Assembly (NCBI RefSeq): GCF_014836635.1
Contig: NZ_JACSQL010000012.1
Coordinates: 62,001 to 126,000 of the forward strand
Origin: Paenibacillus gallinarum
Lineage (GTDB): Bacteria; Bacillota; Bacilli; Paenibacillales; Paenibacillaceae
Direction of reading: 5' to 3'
DNA: 64,000 bases
In this document: positions 1-9,854 of the stretch, piece after piece
How positions within the stretch are numbered: the stretch's first letter is position 1
Layout of the letters: each line of letters starts with the position of its first letter
Made by a program: the position numbers and the translations under genes
Notes under the pieces: generated by a model
What the model was told of the DNA's origin: nothing
Databases searched by the model: none
Seen by the model: only the letters and a program-made list of their open reading frames with translations

Positions 1-90
1 TGAAACTGTGTCGTCAATAAAAAACTCCTGTTTTAAGTCTAAAGAAGTTTACCTAAGAGTTAGAAAGATAAAGATATGGAGGGACAGAAA

Positions 91-1284
91 TTGAAAAGGA
101 TACCAGTAGTCATTTTTATGTTATTGATCATAATTTTAAGTGGCTGTACATCAGAACAACCAAAAGAAGCTTCGGAGGAACAAGATAATTCAACAGTTAC
201 TCAAGTAAATTCTGAGGAAGCTGTAGAACCGACTCGTGAACAGAAAATAGAACAATTGTATCAAGAACTGAAGGAACAATACCCTGTTGCAGACTGCAGT
301 CAAAACGAAGTGGAAGAAGCGGCTGAATGTCCAAAACCAGACTCTTTATCAACTGATCTGAAAGAAAATATAAATATTCAAATTATTTTGGATTCATCTA
401 AAAGTATGGATCAATTGATAAATGGGCGCAGCAAGATGGAAATTGCTCAAGATGAGATTTCTAAATTCGTGGCCAGATTTCCAAAGAATACATACGTATC
501 TTTTAGAGTGTACGGTCAGGAAGGAGCAAACGATCTGGAGCAAAAGAGTCTTTCGTGTTCTTCTACGGAAATAGTCTACTCTTTCCAGGAGTTAGACCAA
601 GCTAAATTCAATACAGCTATACAGGATACAAAACCTGCAGGTTGGACGCCGATTGCGAAAGCGCTAGAAGAGGCAAAAAAAGATTTTGCTGAATTTAAAG
701 GTGAGAATAATACAAACATTATCTATCTTGTTACGGACGGGCTAGAGACTTGTGGAGGTGATCCAGCGGCTGCAGCTGCAGCTTTAGCCGATTCCGACAT
801 TGAGGGCGTTATCAATGTAATCGGATTCGATGTTCAAGAAAGTACCGACAGTTTAAAAGAGATAGCGAAGAATGGGAATGGTGAGTACTTTGATGCAAAA
901 AACGATGCTGCGTTAAAGAAAATTTTTGAAGATAATTTCAATTGGTATGAATGGACGACCTATTATAACTGTGTATGGTTAAATGAAACAACTTATAGCA
1001 ACAACGTATGGTTAAAAGAATCGCTAGAGGCAAACTGTACATGGCTTGAGCTTACGACGCAAAAAAATAAGATTTATGCAGAAATTTCAAACAGAAAAAA
1101 AAATCAGGATCAAGAGGCTATAGAATTTGGTGAAGAGGTATATCAACGGATTGAACAGGAAAATGATGCAATAATCCAGGAAAAGAGGGAGAAGAAAGAT
1201 CAGCTTGTTGAGGAATCAAGACAGTTTAGGGACAAGGCTGTTGAGAATGCAAGGACAGAACGTGATGAAAGGATTAACCCATAA
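91..1284 (+). CDS. VWA-domain lipoprotein
   Basis: Predicted lipoprotein exposed on the outer face of the membrane. The chosen TTG start has a good ribosome binding site (GGAGGG at 78-83, 7-base spacer); an ATG at 76 lies ahead of it but would place the ribosome site inside the gene. The N-terminus is a lipoprotein signal ending in the lipobox LSGC. The middle is a von Willebrand factor A domain with the metal-site motif DSSKS and a later TDGLETCGG segment, so a metal-dependent adhesion or protein-binding role is expected from the family. After it come three short W-L repeats (NCVWLNET, NNVWLKES, NCTWLELT) and a charged, probably coiled-coil tail ending at residue ~397. The lipobox and VWA call are clear; the ligand is unknown. 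Confidence 0.85.
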   Translation: MKRIPVVIFMLLIIILSGCTSEQPKEASEEQDNSTVTQVNSEEAVEPTREQKIEQLYQELKEQYPVADCSQNEVEEAAECPKPDSLSTDLKENINIQIILDSSKSMDQLINGRSKMEIAQDEISKFVARFPKNTYVSFRVYGQEGANDLEQKSLSCSSTEIVYSFQELDQAKFNTAIQDTKPAGWTPIAKALEEAKKDFAEFKGENNTNIIYLVTDGLETCGGDPAAAAAALADSDIEGVINVIGFDVQESTDSLKEIAKNGNGEYFDAKNDAALKKIFEDNFNWYEWTTYYNCVWLNETTYSNNVWLKESLEANCTWLELTTQKNKIYAEISNRKKNQDQEAIEFGEEVYQRIEQENDAIIQEKREKKDQLVEESRQFRDKAVENARTERDERINP

Positions 1285-1303
1285 CATAAATGTGTAATAT
1301 GAA

Positions 1304-1341
1304 AGAGGGACCCTTAAGTATAAAGTTGTCTCTCTTTTTTT
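1304..1341 (+). terminator. Rho-independent terminator after VWA lipoprotein gene
   Basis: AGAGGGAC pairs with GTCTCTCT (one G-T pair) and is followed by a run of T. It lies about 20 bases after the stop codon of the lipoprotein gene. Confidence 0.75.
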
Positions 1342-1698
1342 ATGTGCTATAAGGCGTGTCTTCAAACTCAAGCAAGCCACACCTCATCAGTATCTAGGTA
1401 GACATGATTTTAATTCGATTTTAGGCGGATCATTCATACTTTCCTTACGATACGGTTTAAGAACGACTAGTTGAACTTGCACGGAGAGTAGGTTCACAGC
1501 TTAAAAGGCCTACAATGTGAATGGTTTGATGCTGGAGATAAAAGAGGGGCTGTTGCTAGCAGGATCTAAGTCGGAAAGCTTTATACATATTGTATCGAAA
1601 GAGGAGACTTTGTAGTATTGCCAGGAGTGAACAATTAGGTTGAATGTTGATGATGATAAAAAACCTTAATTTATAAGGATTATGGAAAGACTTAAGTA
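1342..1698. other. Intergenic, no intact gene seen
   Basis: No convincing gene. One short open stretch on the plus strand (about 1518-1617, ending in HIVSKEETL then stop) has coding-like composition and may be a decayed tail of a lost gene, but it has no start or family signal that I recognise. Confidence 0.4.
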
Positions 1699-1701
1699 CA
1701 T

Positions 1702-2913
1702 GTGTACAAAATCCTAATTTTGAGCATATGTCTATCTCTAGCTTGCACACTCCTTATAACTGGTCCACCAAATCCTGAGCTTTTACCGGAAAAAACGAAC
1801 TGGGAGAGTATCCAATCTAATTTAAGAAAGCCTGAACAATGGGATTATCAAGTTAATAGTTTAATAGGAAAAAAAAGTGAGAAGAATGACGCAAATGATA
1901 AAACTATTTTTTTAATTCCTAAAACTGTAAAAAACGATGCTATTTACTTTAGAGAGAAACGAAATGATTGTGCACATGGAAAAGATATTGTCAGTTATCC
2001 GCATGTGGAGTGCTTATGGATGTTTATTAAAAACCATTCAGGAAAATTTATGGTTAATGGAGGGATTGATGGTTTTACACAGCTAGTTAAAATGCAATTT
2101 GACCCATCTGAAAATGACCCAACATCTGACTTTACAGAGTTACTGAATCTTCTCCCAAGTGTTGTTCATATAGATGAAATTAAAACACTTTTTTCTAAGC
2201 TATTTAACGTAGTGCCTATGAGATTCCAATCCCAGGATTACCACAAGCAATTTTGGATTTATCTTCTAGAAAATGATGAAACATTAAGGGGACATTTGTT
2301 AAGCTACCTTAAGGAAGAATTGGGCAAACTAGAGGGTTTCCTTTTTGCGTATCCCAAATTGATTCGATACTACAGTGACGATGATTCGACTTTACGTAAG
2401 ATTTGGAATATTATTATCCCAGCGATTAATCTGTATGAAGATAGAATGGAAAGCCTATATGGGATGACAAACTGGTTAATATTGAATCAAAAGATTCCAA
2501 AAATAGAGTTGCCAGAATTTTGGAAGAAATGGATTAATAACGGAATACTACGATGGGTAGGGAATATATTGACACCAGAATTTGTTGCCCTGCTCCAAAG
2601 TTCTGGGTATTTTACGACTTATAGAGATTACCTCTTGAGGGAGAGTAATGCTGGTTCGAATTATTCGTTTTGGTATGATGAAGAGCAATTACTTCCGATC
2701 TACTTGAGATATGGCGATCTAGATCAAGAACTAGTTCAACATGTCAATACAATATTAGTTAATCTTAAATCTTCAGGCTCATTCAAATCCCGAGTAGCAG
2801 AAGCGTTAAATATTGACGGAGGAGCACGTCTAAAATTATTCAAAATGCAGTGCAATGATTTAGGCGTCAAATGTTATTATGGGAATTCGATTGATGAAGA
2901 AGAAGGCTCGTGA
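1702..2913 (+). CDS. Unknown exported protein
   Basis: I do not recognise the family. The 403-residue product begins at a GTG with only a weak upstream purine stretch, so the start is uncertain. Residues 1-22 are hydrophobic and could be a signal peptide or a single membrane anchor; a cysteine follows LSLA but the box is a poor lipobox. The rest is soluble, rich in aromatic and charged residues, with several predicted helices (WIYLLENDETLRGHLLSYL, IWNIIIPAINLYEDRM) and no catalytic motif I can name. It is separated from both neighbours by several hundred bases, so no operon context helps. Confidence 0.6.
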   Translation: MYKILILSICLSLACTLLITGPPNPELLPEKTNWESIQSNLRKPEQWDYQVNSLIGKKSEKNDANDKTIFLIPKTVKNDAIYFREKRNDCAHGKDIVSYPHVECLWMFIKNHSGKFMVNGGIDGFTQLVKMQFDPSENDPTSDFTELLNLLPSVVHIDEIKTLFSKLFNVVPMRFQSQDYHKQFWIYLLENDETLRGHLLSYLKEELGKLEGFLFAYPKLIRYYSDDDSTLRKIWNIIIPAINLYEDRMESLYGMTNWLILNQKIPKIELPEFWKKWINNGILRWVGNILTPEFVALLQSSGYFTTYRDYLLRESNAGSNYSFWYDEEQLLPIYLRYGDLDQELVQHVNTILVNLKSSGSFKSRVAEALNIDGGARLKLFKMQCNDLGVKCYYGNSIDEEEGS

Positions 2914-3345
2914 CTCAAACTAAAGATATAGACAGATGATCAACATATAACTCAGATGTCTATTTTGAACATTTTTCTAGGTTAATGTTAAGTAGTTCAA
3001 TTATTAAAGCACGTTATCACTTAGCCTAGGCGTAATGATGATTTAGAGCATTGTAGTTTAGAGCCGTTTAGGGGTAGATAGAACCTTACATCATATTTAT
3101 AAAATCATCAATGTCTATACTCTCCTTGAAGTAGAATACTCAATTAAAGTCGTTGTTTATCTACTCAGCTGCGCCACTCCTAATACCGATATGAAGTCAT
3201 TTTGCTATCATCGCTTTTAACATCCTTTTAATCCATAATGTCATTTCTCTTTCATTACCAACTTCCTCACATTCAAATAAACTATTGATTGTTATGTTAA
3301 AATAGAACGTCCTGCCTAATTTATTCAACATCGGGCAAATTAAAG
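2914..3345. other. Intergenic region with a possible decayed fragment
   Basis: Nothing intact is visible. On the minus strand a short open stretch (3197-3382) ends in NEREMTLWIKRMLKAMIAK, which reads like the end of a protein, but its upper half overlaps the terminator hairpin at 3346-3377 and it has no ribosome binding site, so I do not call it a gene. Confidence 0.4.
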
Positions 3346-3377
3346 AATGACCTTGAGGATAATTTCTCAAGGTCATT
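3346..3377 (-). terminator. Terminator of the RHS toxin operon
   Basis: AATGACCTTGAG and CTCAAGGTCATT form a perfect 12-bp stem with an 8-base loop, followed on the minus strand by a T-rich stretch. It sits 20 bases past the stop of the immunity candidate and closes the operon. Confidence 0.85.
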
Positions 3378-3396
3378 TGCATAATATGAGTGATGT

Positions 3397-3891
3397 TTAA
3401 GTTTCGATAATCAACAATCCGTCTAAATATGATTCTAACTCAGTAGTGTTAAGCCATGGTACTTCATTCCCCCTAACAGTATAAAAACGTAAAACGATCT
3501 CTTCACTATCATAAGAAAGTATTAGCATGAATTTCCTATGGCCGTTATATTGCCTATAGAGAACAGCAGCCCAAACTTCGAGTATCCTTATTCCGATGTT
3601 TAAGATTGCATCAGGATTAATACCCTCATCAAAATAATCATTTAAATGGATATGATTATAATCGGCTTCAAACGCTGTTCTATCAGGTACAAACTGATTT
3701 GGAGAAAAATAGGTTGCTAGTTCACTATTTTTTTCTTGATTAAGAAGAACACAACCGTCCCACTCAAAAAATCTCGGTAAGATAATATTCTCTATTTTTG
3801 ATAGTTCATTAGATATATTATTCATACTGCCTGTCTTCATAGAATCAAGGTACTGTTTCATCTTAGAATTAGTTTTCATCTTCCACCTCAT
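3397..3891 (-). CDS. Putative immunity protein of the RHS toxin
   Basis: A 164-residue acidic cytoplasmic protein without signal peptide or membrane segment. Its ATG overlaps the stop of the RHS gene in a TGATG arrangement, which implies translational coupling; another ATG five codons in is preceded by AGGTGG and could also be used. Known RHS and WapA-type toxins are followed directly by a small gene for the immunity protein that binds and blocks the toxin tail in the producer cell, and position and size fit that role. I do not recognise the family, so the function rests on context. Pairing is expected to be specific for the 100-residue tail encoded just upstream. Confidence 0.65.
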   Translation of the reverse strand: MRWKMKTNSKMKQYLDSMKTGSMNNISNELSKIENIILPRFFEWDGCVLLNQEKNSELATYFSPNQFVPDRTAFEADYNHIHLNDYFDEGINPDAILNIGIRILEVWAAVLYRQYNGHRKFMLILSYDSEEIVLRFYTVRGNEVPWLNTTELESYLDGLLIIET

Positions 3892-6800
3892 CACGGAGCG
3901 TAAGGACTTTCACCAAGATACTGTGTAAGTCCTACATTCAATTTCTTAACAAAATTTGAATCTTTGAGCATCTTATTAACACTTTTCGGAGCAAGTTTAC
4001 CATTAGAATCTACAAATGCACCTTTTTGGGGGTCAAATAAATACTTCTTATTATTTGCATCTTGATAATGAATTTGTCCGGGACGCTGACCGGGGTTAGG
4101 GTTTTCCACGTCTATTCTTGCCTTACTACCATTCTCCTTCCAAATCGTCTTACTGGTAGTTTGTACCCCTTTTGCCCCAAATAAAGCACAATTAGTGTTG
4201 TGAACCCAAATCCCAAGGTCACTGACAAAGTACGTATGGAACTCGTCAACTGTCATATTGTAAACCGTAACGTGCCTATGTTCCAATTCGATGCTTTGAA
4301 TCTTGAGTATATTCCCGTCACTCTGAACAAGCAAGTCTCCAACCTTAAGGTCTTTGACATACCTCCATCCCTTGCCCTTTACCCAAAACGGATGGTTATA
4401 GGTCGATTCAACGACTTGGTCGCCCACATGTATTTGATAAATCTCATCCGTTTCATGGTTAAACGTAGCGGTAACCTCTTTAATAGCTATCTCGCCAGTT
4501 GTTTCATCCTTCGAGAGAACCCTATCTCCTATCTCAATTTCCTCGATAGGTTTCTCCCCGTCGGCTGTTTGAACTTTCGTTCCTGCCGTAAAGCAATTAC
4601 ATTTACTGATCGGCTTAACTACTTTGTTTATAATCTTACCATTTTTATTGACCCATTTTACAACTAATTTACCGCCTTTAAGGACTTTTCCGACTGGTAT
4701 AAATCCTGCAACCGCCATTGACTTATCAAAGAACGAGGATTTAGGATCGGTCAATGTTCGAATATCATCCAGTACTAAGAAGTTTACTGTAGCAGATGCA
4801 CCTTTTTTAATAGATCTCCATCTTGTCCCTACCCATTCCCATACATGACCACTAGGATCCACATAAATTAACGGATTATTTCCGACATACGTATACAAGT
4901 TAAGTGTAGATGGCTCGACCAAGTCTCCCTGATAAGTATCTTCATTAATAAATCTCATGGAATTAGGATCATAGTAACGGGAACTTAAATAATAATAACC
5001 GGATTCATCATCGTATATCTCTCCTGCATATTTATAGGGGTTATTAAAGTTTCCAGTCTCTTTTACAATCTTCCCCCATGTGTCATATTCATAGGTGTTT
5101 AACGTTTTACCAGCCTTATCCTTAATCTCAATAACATCACCGTGCGAGTTATAGTAATAATAGCCAGCAGATGAGTTATGATTTTCTCTAAATAGTAAGT
5201 TCTGCCCTCCCCATATATTACGTGCTTTGCTATTTCCGGATGTATCGAGTTCCTCAATTACTTGTCCATTAAGATACACGTAGCGGGTAACATCCGATGT
5301 ATTTGAAGTTTTAGTTGCTCTTGTTCCATCACCATAATAAGTGTAGGCTGTCTTTTTTTCTACTCCATCGTTATCGACTGATATATATGAAGAAAGCTGG
5401 TTAAGTGCGTCATATTCAAGAGAAGCACTACCTGTCTGAAACTCGTTAAAATCATCTCCTTTAATGGCATTGATATTTCCTTGTTCGTCATAACTATAGT
5501 CTCTGCTTCCCAACTGATTAATTTCTTGCTTTAACCTATTTAATCCATCATAAGCGTACACAAACGAATCACTGTTTACAGTCTTCTTATTAACATTACT
5601 ATAGCCATCGTACTCAATTTTCTCGTTCATACCACTAAACTGATTTGAAACAGTTTCGTTAAAGGAATTTGCTGTAAGCGTTTGGGAGATTTGATTAGGA
5701 TATCTGGTAATTGTAGTTTGATTATCTTCCCCAATCGAATAATCCATTGTAGCTGTTTCCATACCAGGATAGCTTACACTCGAAATTCGCCCTAACAGGT
5801 CGTAAGTATAATCCACATGATTACCGTCTGGATAATACAAACCTGTCATCCGATCAAATGCATCGTAAGTCAACTTATAATTATGGTTTCCTACCGTTTG
5901 TGACTTTAAGCGGTTCCAGTCGTCATAACTATACTCGATCTCTGTGTTATCACTACTCGAGCTTATTTTTTTTAATAATAAAGAGAATGGCTCGTAAGAT
6001 TTTTCTATTTGATAGACATTTTCGTTTTGTGCATTTTTAACTGTGATGTTCTTTTCCTGATTATATCCGTTATATTCATAGGAATAACTTTGCCCTAACT
6101 GATCGGTTACATTCGAAACTAAACCAATATTATTATAAATATAGTTAGTAGTACGAATGGTATCTTTTAATTCGGGAGTATCACTTAATTGGGTTTTTTT
6201 CGACTTAAGCAACCAACCCACTTCGTTATAAAAATCTTCTTTTTGCAAAACTCCGTTAATATAGCTTCTAGTTAATGAACCATTAAAGTCATAATAATAA
6301 GTATATTTCTGTTTTTCAGCATCTATCATTGAAATCAGATTGCCATCCGGATTGTAGGTATATTCTGTAACTTCCTTTTGGTCTCCAGTTTGGATGCTTG
6401 TTTTAATATTCTGACCCAGCGAGTTAAAAACGTTATATGTTTCCCTCTTCGAAGTTAAGCTTTTTTCCAAGTAGTAATCAGTTTGCCCTGAAAGGTTTTG
6501 TTTTGTTATTTCAGTTTTACCCTCTGGATTAGTGACCATAACTGTACTCTGAGGCAACTGCTTTGAACCGCTAACTGCTGTATTCGCATAAAAATATCGA
6601 GTGATGTAACCAAGAGCATCTGTAGTTTGAGAAAGTTCTCCATTACCGGCATACGCGAAAGTTGTCTTCATATCGTCGTTTCCATAAGGTTTGGTGGCTG
6701 TTTGTAACAGCCCTGTTTTATTAAAGCTATTTTCCACTAGAATTCGATCATTGTTACCTGAAATAGCAGACTGAATTTCAATATCCCCATAAGGTGTGTA

Positions 6801-9800
6801 ATTGGTTATCGTTTGAATACCTTCTGGTGATGTTTCCGTTATCTTTCTCTCTTTATCGTTATACTCATAAGAATAATCTAAAGCAGGTTCTGAGGTAGTG
6901 GTAATATATTTTTCGGAAATGACACGATCATTAAAATCATATTTACTTTGCACCTGACTCCCATCAGGAAATGAACTCAAGATCTGTCTTCCATATTTAT
7001 CATATTGAAAGGTATAAGAAATTGGAGTTGGTGAAGAACCATCTTTTAAAGTAAGGTAAACGGTTTGTTTGGTGACATTTAAACCGTTAGCGTCATACTC
7101 TAAATACTGTTCATATGCACGGTAATTACCGTATAAATCTCCAGAGGAGGTTACACGTATATGAGTTGGCTGTTTGTTGCTATTGTAAGATAAATAATCC
7201 GTAACTAAGGTGTCCGTAGATGGCTTTCCTTCATTAGAATAGCTGTTAATAACAGTATGATTTCCTACTGTTCCATCGGAGTTATAAGCATATGACTGCC
7301 TCTTAATTAGTGAGCTATCTGTAGAAACATTCTCAATATAACTTACTTGGTGAAAAGGTCCATTATATAAGTAATTTGTTACATTTCCAGATACATCCAC
7401 CGTTCTTTTCGGAAACCCATAGTTATCATAGCTGTAGGACTGAACAGCTGCTTGATTAGTAATGTTTGATGCGTTGCCCCCAAAGTAAAGTTCTCTTTTG
7501 AGCTGCTCTGTACGGTTGTCTGAAGCTAAATAATCCGTAAATGTTTTTATTATAGATGGATCATATCCATTTTCAAAAAAACTAGCCATTACAACCGATT
7601 TCCCAAAGTCCACCTGTACTCCATCGATATTTTGCTGTAAAGGACTGTTCATATCTTGGTAATCAGTATAGCTATAAGTGTTTAGTACTTTTCCGTTACT
7701 ATGAGGCGTGTAGTACTTCCATTCGTTAATGACGTAATCTCCATAGTTATAACCGTACTTGGTGGCAATTTGATCACCGCTTCGAGATGTACTATCGGAA
7801 AGTCTGACATAAGCGACTCCTTCTTCTTCACGAGAAATATTCCAAATTTCATGAGAATCTTTACTGTCGGAGGAAGTATTCTTTTGAAAGATTTTTTGAT
7901 TATTATGATTATCGGTATAGGAATAATAAACATTCAATACAGGATGATAACCCACATACGTAATAATGTTAGAATCAAGAAAGACACGGTTGCTCCCTCG
8001 CTTTTTGACCTGATCCTTCCAATTATCAGCTTGATCCCACGAACCATCATACGTACTATATTGATAGTTTGTTGAAAGACCATCTTCTTCATTGATTTGT
8101 TTTAATAATAAATATTCAATTTCGCCATATGTGCTTCTATCCCGATTAAAAATACTTGCTGCCTCTGCACCATTTACGTCCAAAATAGGTTCGTAATTTT
8201 GGTCAAAATAATACATATAGTCGTCTTCAAAATTAAAATCTGCATGTCTGGAAGAATCAGGTTCGTAATAACTATAACTTTTTATCGTTCGTTTATTAAT
8301 ATTGTCTCTAACTGAATTAAGTTGATAGTATGAAGCAGGAATGGTTTGGATGGTGTAAGTATCTGGCTCTACAGATTCTTTGTCAACCAAACGTAATGTA
8401 GCTTGATGGTCTACAAGATCAGAATCATAGGAAAGGTCATAAAGTAATTCACCCTTTGTGTTGGTTACTGTTATCCCAATGATTCTCTGTTCAACTCTAC
8501 TGATTTTAACTACTGAATTTAGTGAATCAGTAATCGTAATTCCATCTTCAGAGTATGCATAAGTTATTTTATCGTCTAGAAAATTCTTCTTGTAAAGAAT
8601 CTCTCCTTCTTCATTAAATGCATATTCAATTTGATCATTTAGAGTTAACAAATGATTCCCAACACTATCCATTTTATAGATAACATTATGATATGGATAA
8701 TTAATAGGATAGGACTTATCATTATTTTCATCGTTTATATCAAACTCATAGGTTGTTCCATCTTCTAAAGTAAATCGTCTTCTTCCTTGGTCAAATCCAT
8801 ATTCTCGATTGTATACATCATAGGAAGAATTAGGTTGAAAAATTAATGGAATGGTTTCGAAAATCCAATCCGTCTTCATAGTAGGAATATTGAGAGTCCA
8901 TCCTGTAGACACAAAATAATCAGTGTCATTGACGGAGTCTATGGCCTGGCTTACGGTATTTCCCATACAGTCTGAAGCAGGAACTTTTGTGTTGTAATCA
9001 CTATTAGATTGGTCGCATATTTGTGTAGATTCATAGGAGGGTAAGGTTGTTTTTGCATTCATTGAGTCGTACATCCGGATAATTGATAAGTCCAATCCAT
9101 GCTTTCCCTCCAAATAAATGTCCGTATCTGCTTGTGAGGCTGAACGGTAAACAGCATTCACATCGGCCTCAGTATCAACTGAACGTTCATAGTGGTAAAG
9201 AGTATTACGGTCATTGAAATTGAACAATGTGGGCAAAGAAAACTCACGAAATCCAGAATAGACAGAGTCTGTGACAGAAGGTTTCTGATTATCGTTTACA
9301 TCATAATCATCGCCCTTATCCTTGCTGTCCTCATGAGAATCAGAATTACCATATACATCTTCAATGACCTCTGTATAAACAGCATCCGTAACTGATTCAG
9401 GTAAGATAATAGCTTCTGAGTGAATAGGCCTGTTCTTGCTTGAGGAAATAGGATCGATCTCAAAGTTATAAGCTTCTAGTACAATCGGCGTTAAGCCTAA
9501 AATGATGTCTTTTTCTGATTGCGAAAACGACTTTATTAGAGAAACTAATTCATTTTTTTCAACAGAAAGACTTTTCATTAATAAGTCAGTATCAAGTAAA
9601 GAATTAAGTTCAGGATAATAATAGCTGGCAGCTAACAACATATCGGCAGAATAGTATTGTTTAACATCTTTAATTTGCTCATTACTTAGGCGACCAGGAG
9701 TAGATATACTTACGTAATCAGCCTCATCTACGAAATTACTTGTCTTCGTATCCTGTGCTGCTCTAGCTATTCCATAGAAATTGGCATCACTTAATATCAT

Positions 9801-9854
9801 AGAAATGATAATGAACACATAAAACATTCGAGTCCATATATTGTTCTTCGTCAT
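3891..9854 (-). CDS. Secreted RHS/YD-repeat polymorphic toxin with Hint domain
   Basis: A 1987-residue secreted toxin-delivery protein. Order: signal peptide (residues ~1-34, cut near ARAAQ), a ~250-residue unique N-terminal region, a long series of YD repeats (for example YSYDEQGNINAIKG, YEYDTWGKIVKET) that in known RHS proteins fold into a closed shell round the toxin, the RHS core (~1570-1670, ending YVGNNPLIYVDPSGH), a pretoxin Hint self-cleaving domain (~1754-1887, starting CFTAGT, with YNHPFWV and ending VHN), and a 100-residue toxin tail (1888-1987). The tail carries RIDVENPNPGQRPGQIHYQD and ends GLTQYLGE; it resembles a polymorphic-toxin tail family I recall as type 24, but I am not certain. 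The gene overlaps the upstream gene by 4 bases and the downstream one by a TGATG. Confidence 0.92.
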   Translation of the reverse strand: MTKNNIWTRMFYVFIIISMILSDANFYGIARAAQDTKTSNFVDEADYVSISTPGRLSNEQIKDVKQYYSADMLLAASYYYPELNSLLDTDLLMKSLSVEKNELVSLIKSFSQSEKDIILGLTPIVLEAYNFEIDPISSSKNRPIHSEAIILPESVTDAVYTEVIEDVYGNSDSHEDSKDKGDDYDVNDNQKPSVTDSVYSGFREFSLPTLFNFNDRNTLYHYERSVDTEADVNAVYRSASQADTDIYLEGKHGLDLSIIRMYDSMNAKTTLPSYESTQICDQSNSDYNTKVPASDCMGNTVSQAIDSVNDTDYFVSTGWTLNIPTMKTDWIFETIPLIFQPNSSYDVYNREYGFDQGRRRFTLEDGTTYEFDINDENNDKSYPINYPYHNVIYKMDSVGNHLLTLNDQIEYAFNEEGEILYKKNFLDDKITYAYSEDGITITDSLNSVVKISRVEQRIIGITVTNTKGELLYDLSYDSDLVDHQATLRLVDKESVEPDTYTIQTIPASYYQLNSVRDNINKRTIKSYSYYEPDSSRHADFNFEDDYMYYFDQNYEPILDVNGAEAASIFNRDRSTYGEIEYLLLKQINEEDGLSTNYQYSTYDGSWDQADNWKDQVKKRGSNRVFLDSNIITYVGYHPVLNVYYSYTDNHNNQKIFQKNTSSDSKDSHEIWNISREEEGVAYVRLSDSTSRSGDQIATKYGYNYGDYVINEWKYYTPHSNGKVLNTYSYTDYQDMNSPLQQNIDGVQVDFGKSVVMASFFENGYDPSIIKTFTDYLASDNRTEQLKRELYFGGNASNITNQAAVQSYSYDNYGFPKRTVDVSGNVTNYLYNGPFHQVSYIENVSTDSSLIKRQSYAYNSDGTVGNHTVINSYSNEGKPSTDTLVTDYLSYNSNKQPTHIRVTSSGDLYGNYRAYEQYLEYDANGLNVTKQTVYLTLKDGSSPTPISYTFQYDKYGRQILSSFPDGSQVQSKYDFNDRVISEKYITTTSEPALDYSYEYNDKERKITETSPEGIQTITNYTPYGDIEIQSAISGNNDRILVENSFNKTGLLQTATKPYGNDDMKTTFAYAGNGELSQTTDALGYITRYFYANTAVSGSKQLPQSTVMVTNPEGKTEITKQNLSGQTDYYLEKSLTSKRETYNVFNSLGQNIKTSIQTGDQKEVTEYTYNPDGNLISMIDAEKQKYTYYYDFNGSLTRSYINGVLQKEDFYNEVGWLLKSKKTQLSDTPELKDTIRTTNYIYNNIGLVSNVTDQLGQSYSYEYNGYNQEKNITVKNAQNENVYQIEKSYEPFSLLLKKISSSSDNTEIEYSYDDWNRLKSQTVGNHNYKLTYDAFDRMTGLYYPDGNHVDYTYDLLGRISSVSYPGMETATMDYSIGEDNQTTITRYPNQISQTLTANSFNETVSNQFSGMNEKIEYDGYSNVNKKTVNSDSFVYAYDGLNRLKQEINQLGSRDYSYDEQGNINAIKGDDFNEFQTGSASLEYDALNQLSSYISVDNDGVEKKTAYTYYGDGTRATKTSNTSDVTRYVYLNGQVIEELDTSGNSKARNIWGGQNLLFRENHNSSAGYYYYNSHGDVIEIKDKAGKTLNTYEYDTWGKIVKETGNFNNPYKYAGEIYDDESGYYYLSSRYYDPNSMRFINEDTYQGDLVEPSTLNLYTYVGNNPLIYVDPSGHVWEWVGTRWRSIKKGASATVNFLVLDDIRTLTDPKSSFFDKSMAVAGFIPVGKVLKGGKLVVKWVNKNGKIINKVVKPISKCNCFTAGTKVQTADGEKPIEEIEIGDRVLSKDETTGEIAIKEVTATFNHETDEIYQIHVGDQVVESTYNHPFWVKGKGWRYVKDLKVGDLLVQSDGNILKIQSIELEHRHVTVYNMTVDEFHTYFVSDLGIWVHNTNCALFGAKGVQTTSKTIWKENGSKARIDVENPNPGQRPGQIHYQDANNKKYLFDPQKGAFVDSNGKLAPKSVNKMLKDSNFVKKLNVGLTQYLGESPYAP

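Noticed and set aside
3197-3382. 61-codon minus-strand frame
   Set aside because: Overlaps the operon terminator hairpin and lacks a ribosome site.
4200-9395. Several plus-strand frames within the RHS gene
   Set aside because: Shadows of the repeat-rich RHS reading frame; no start signals or family features.
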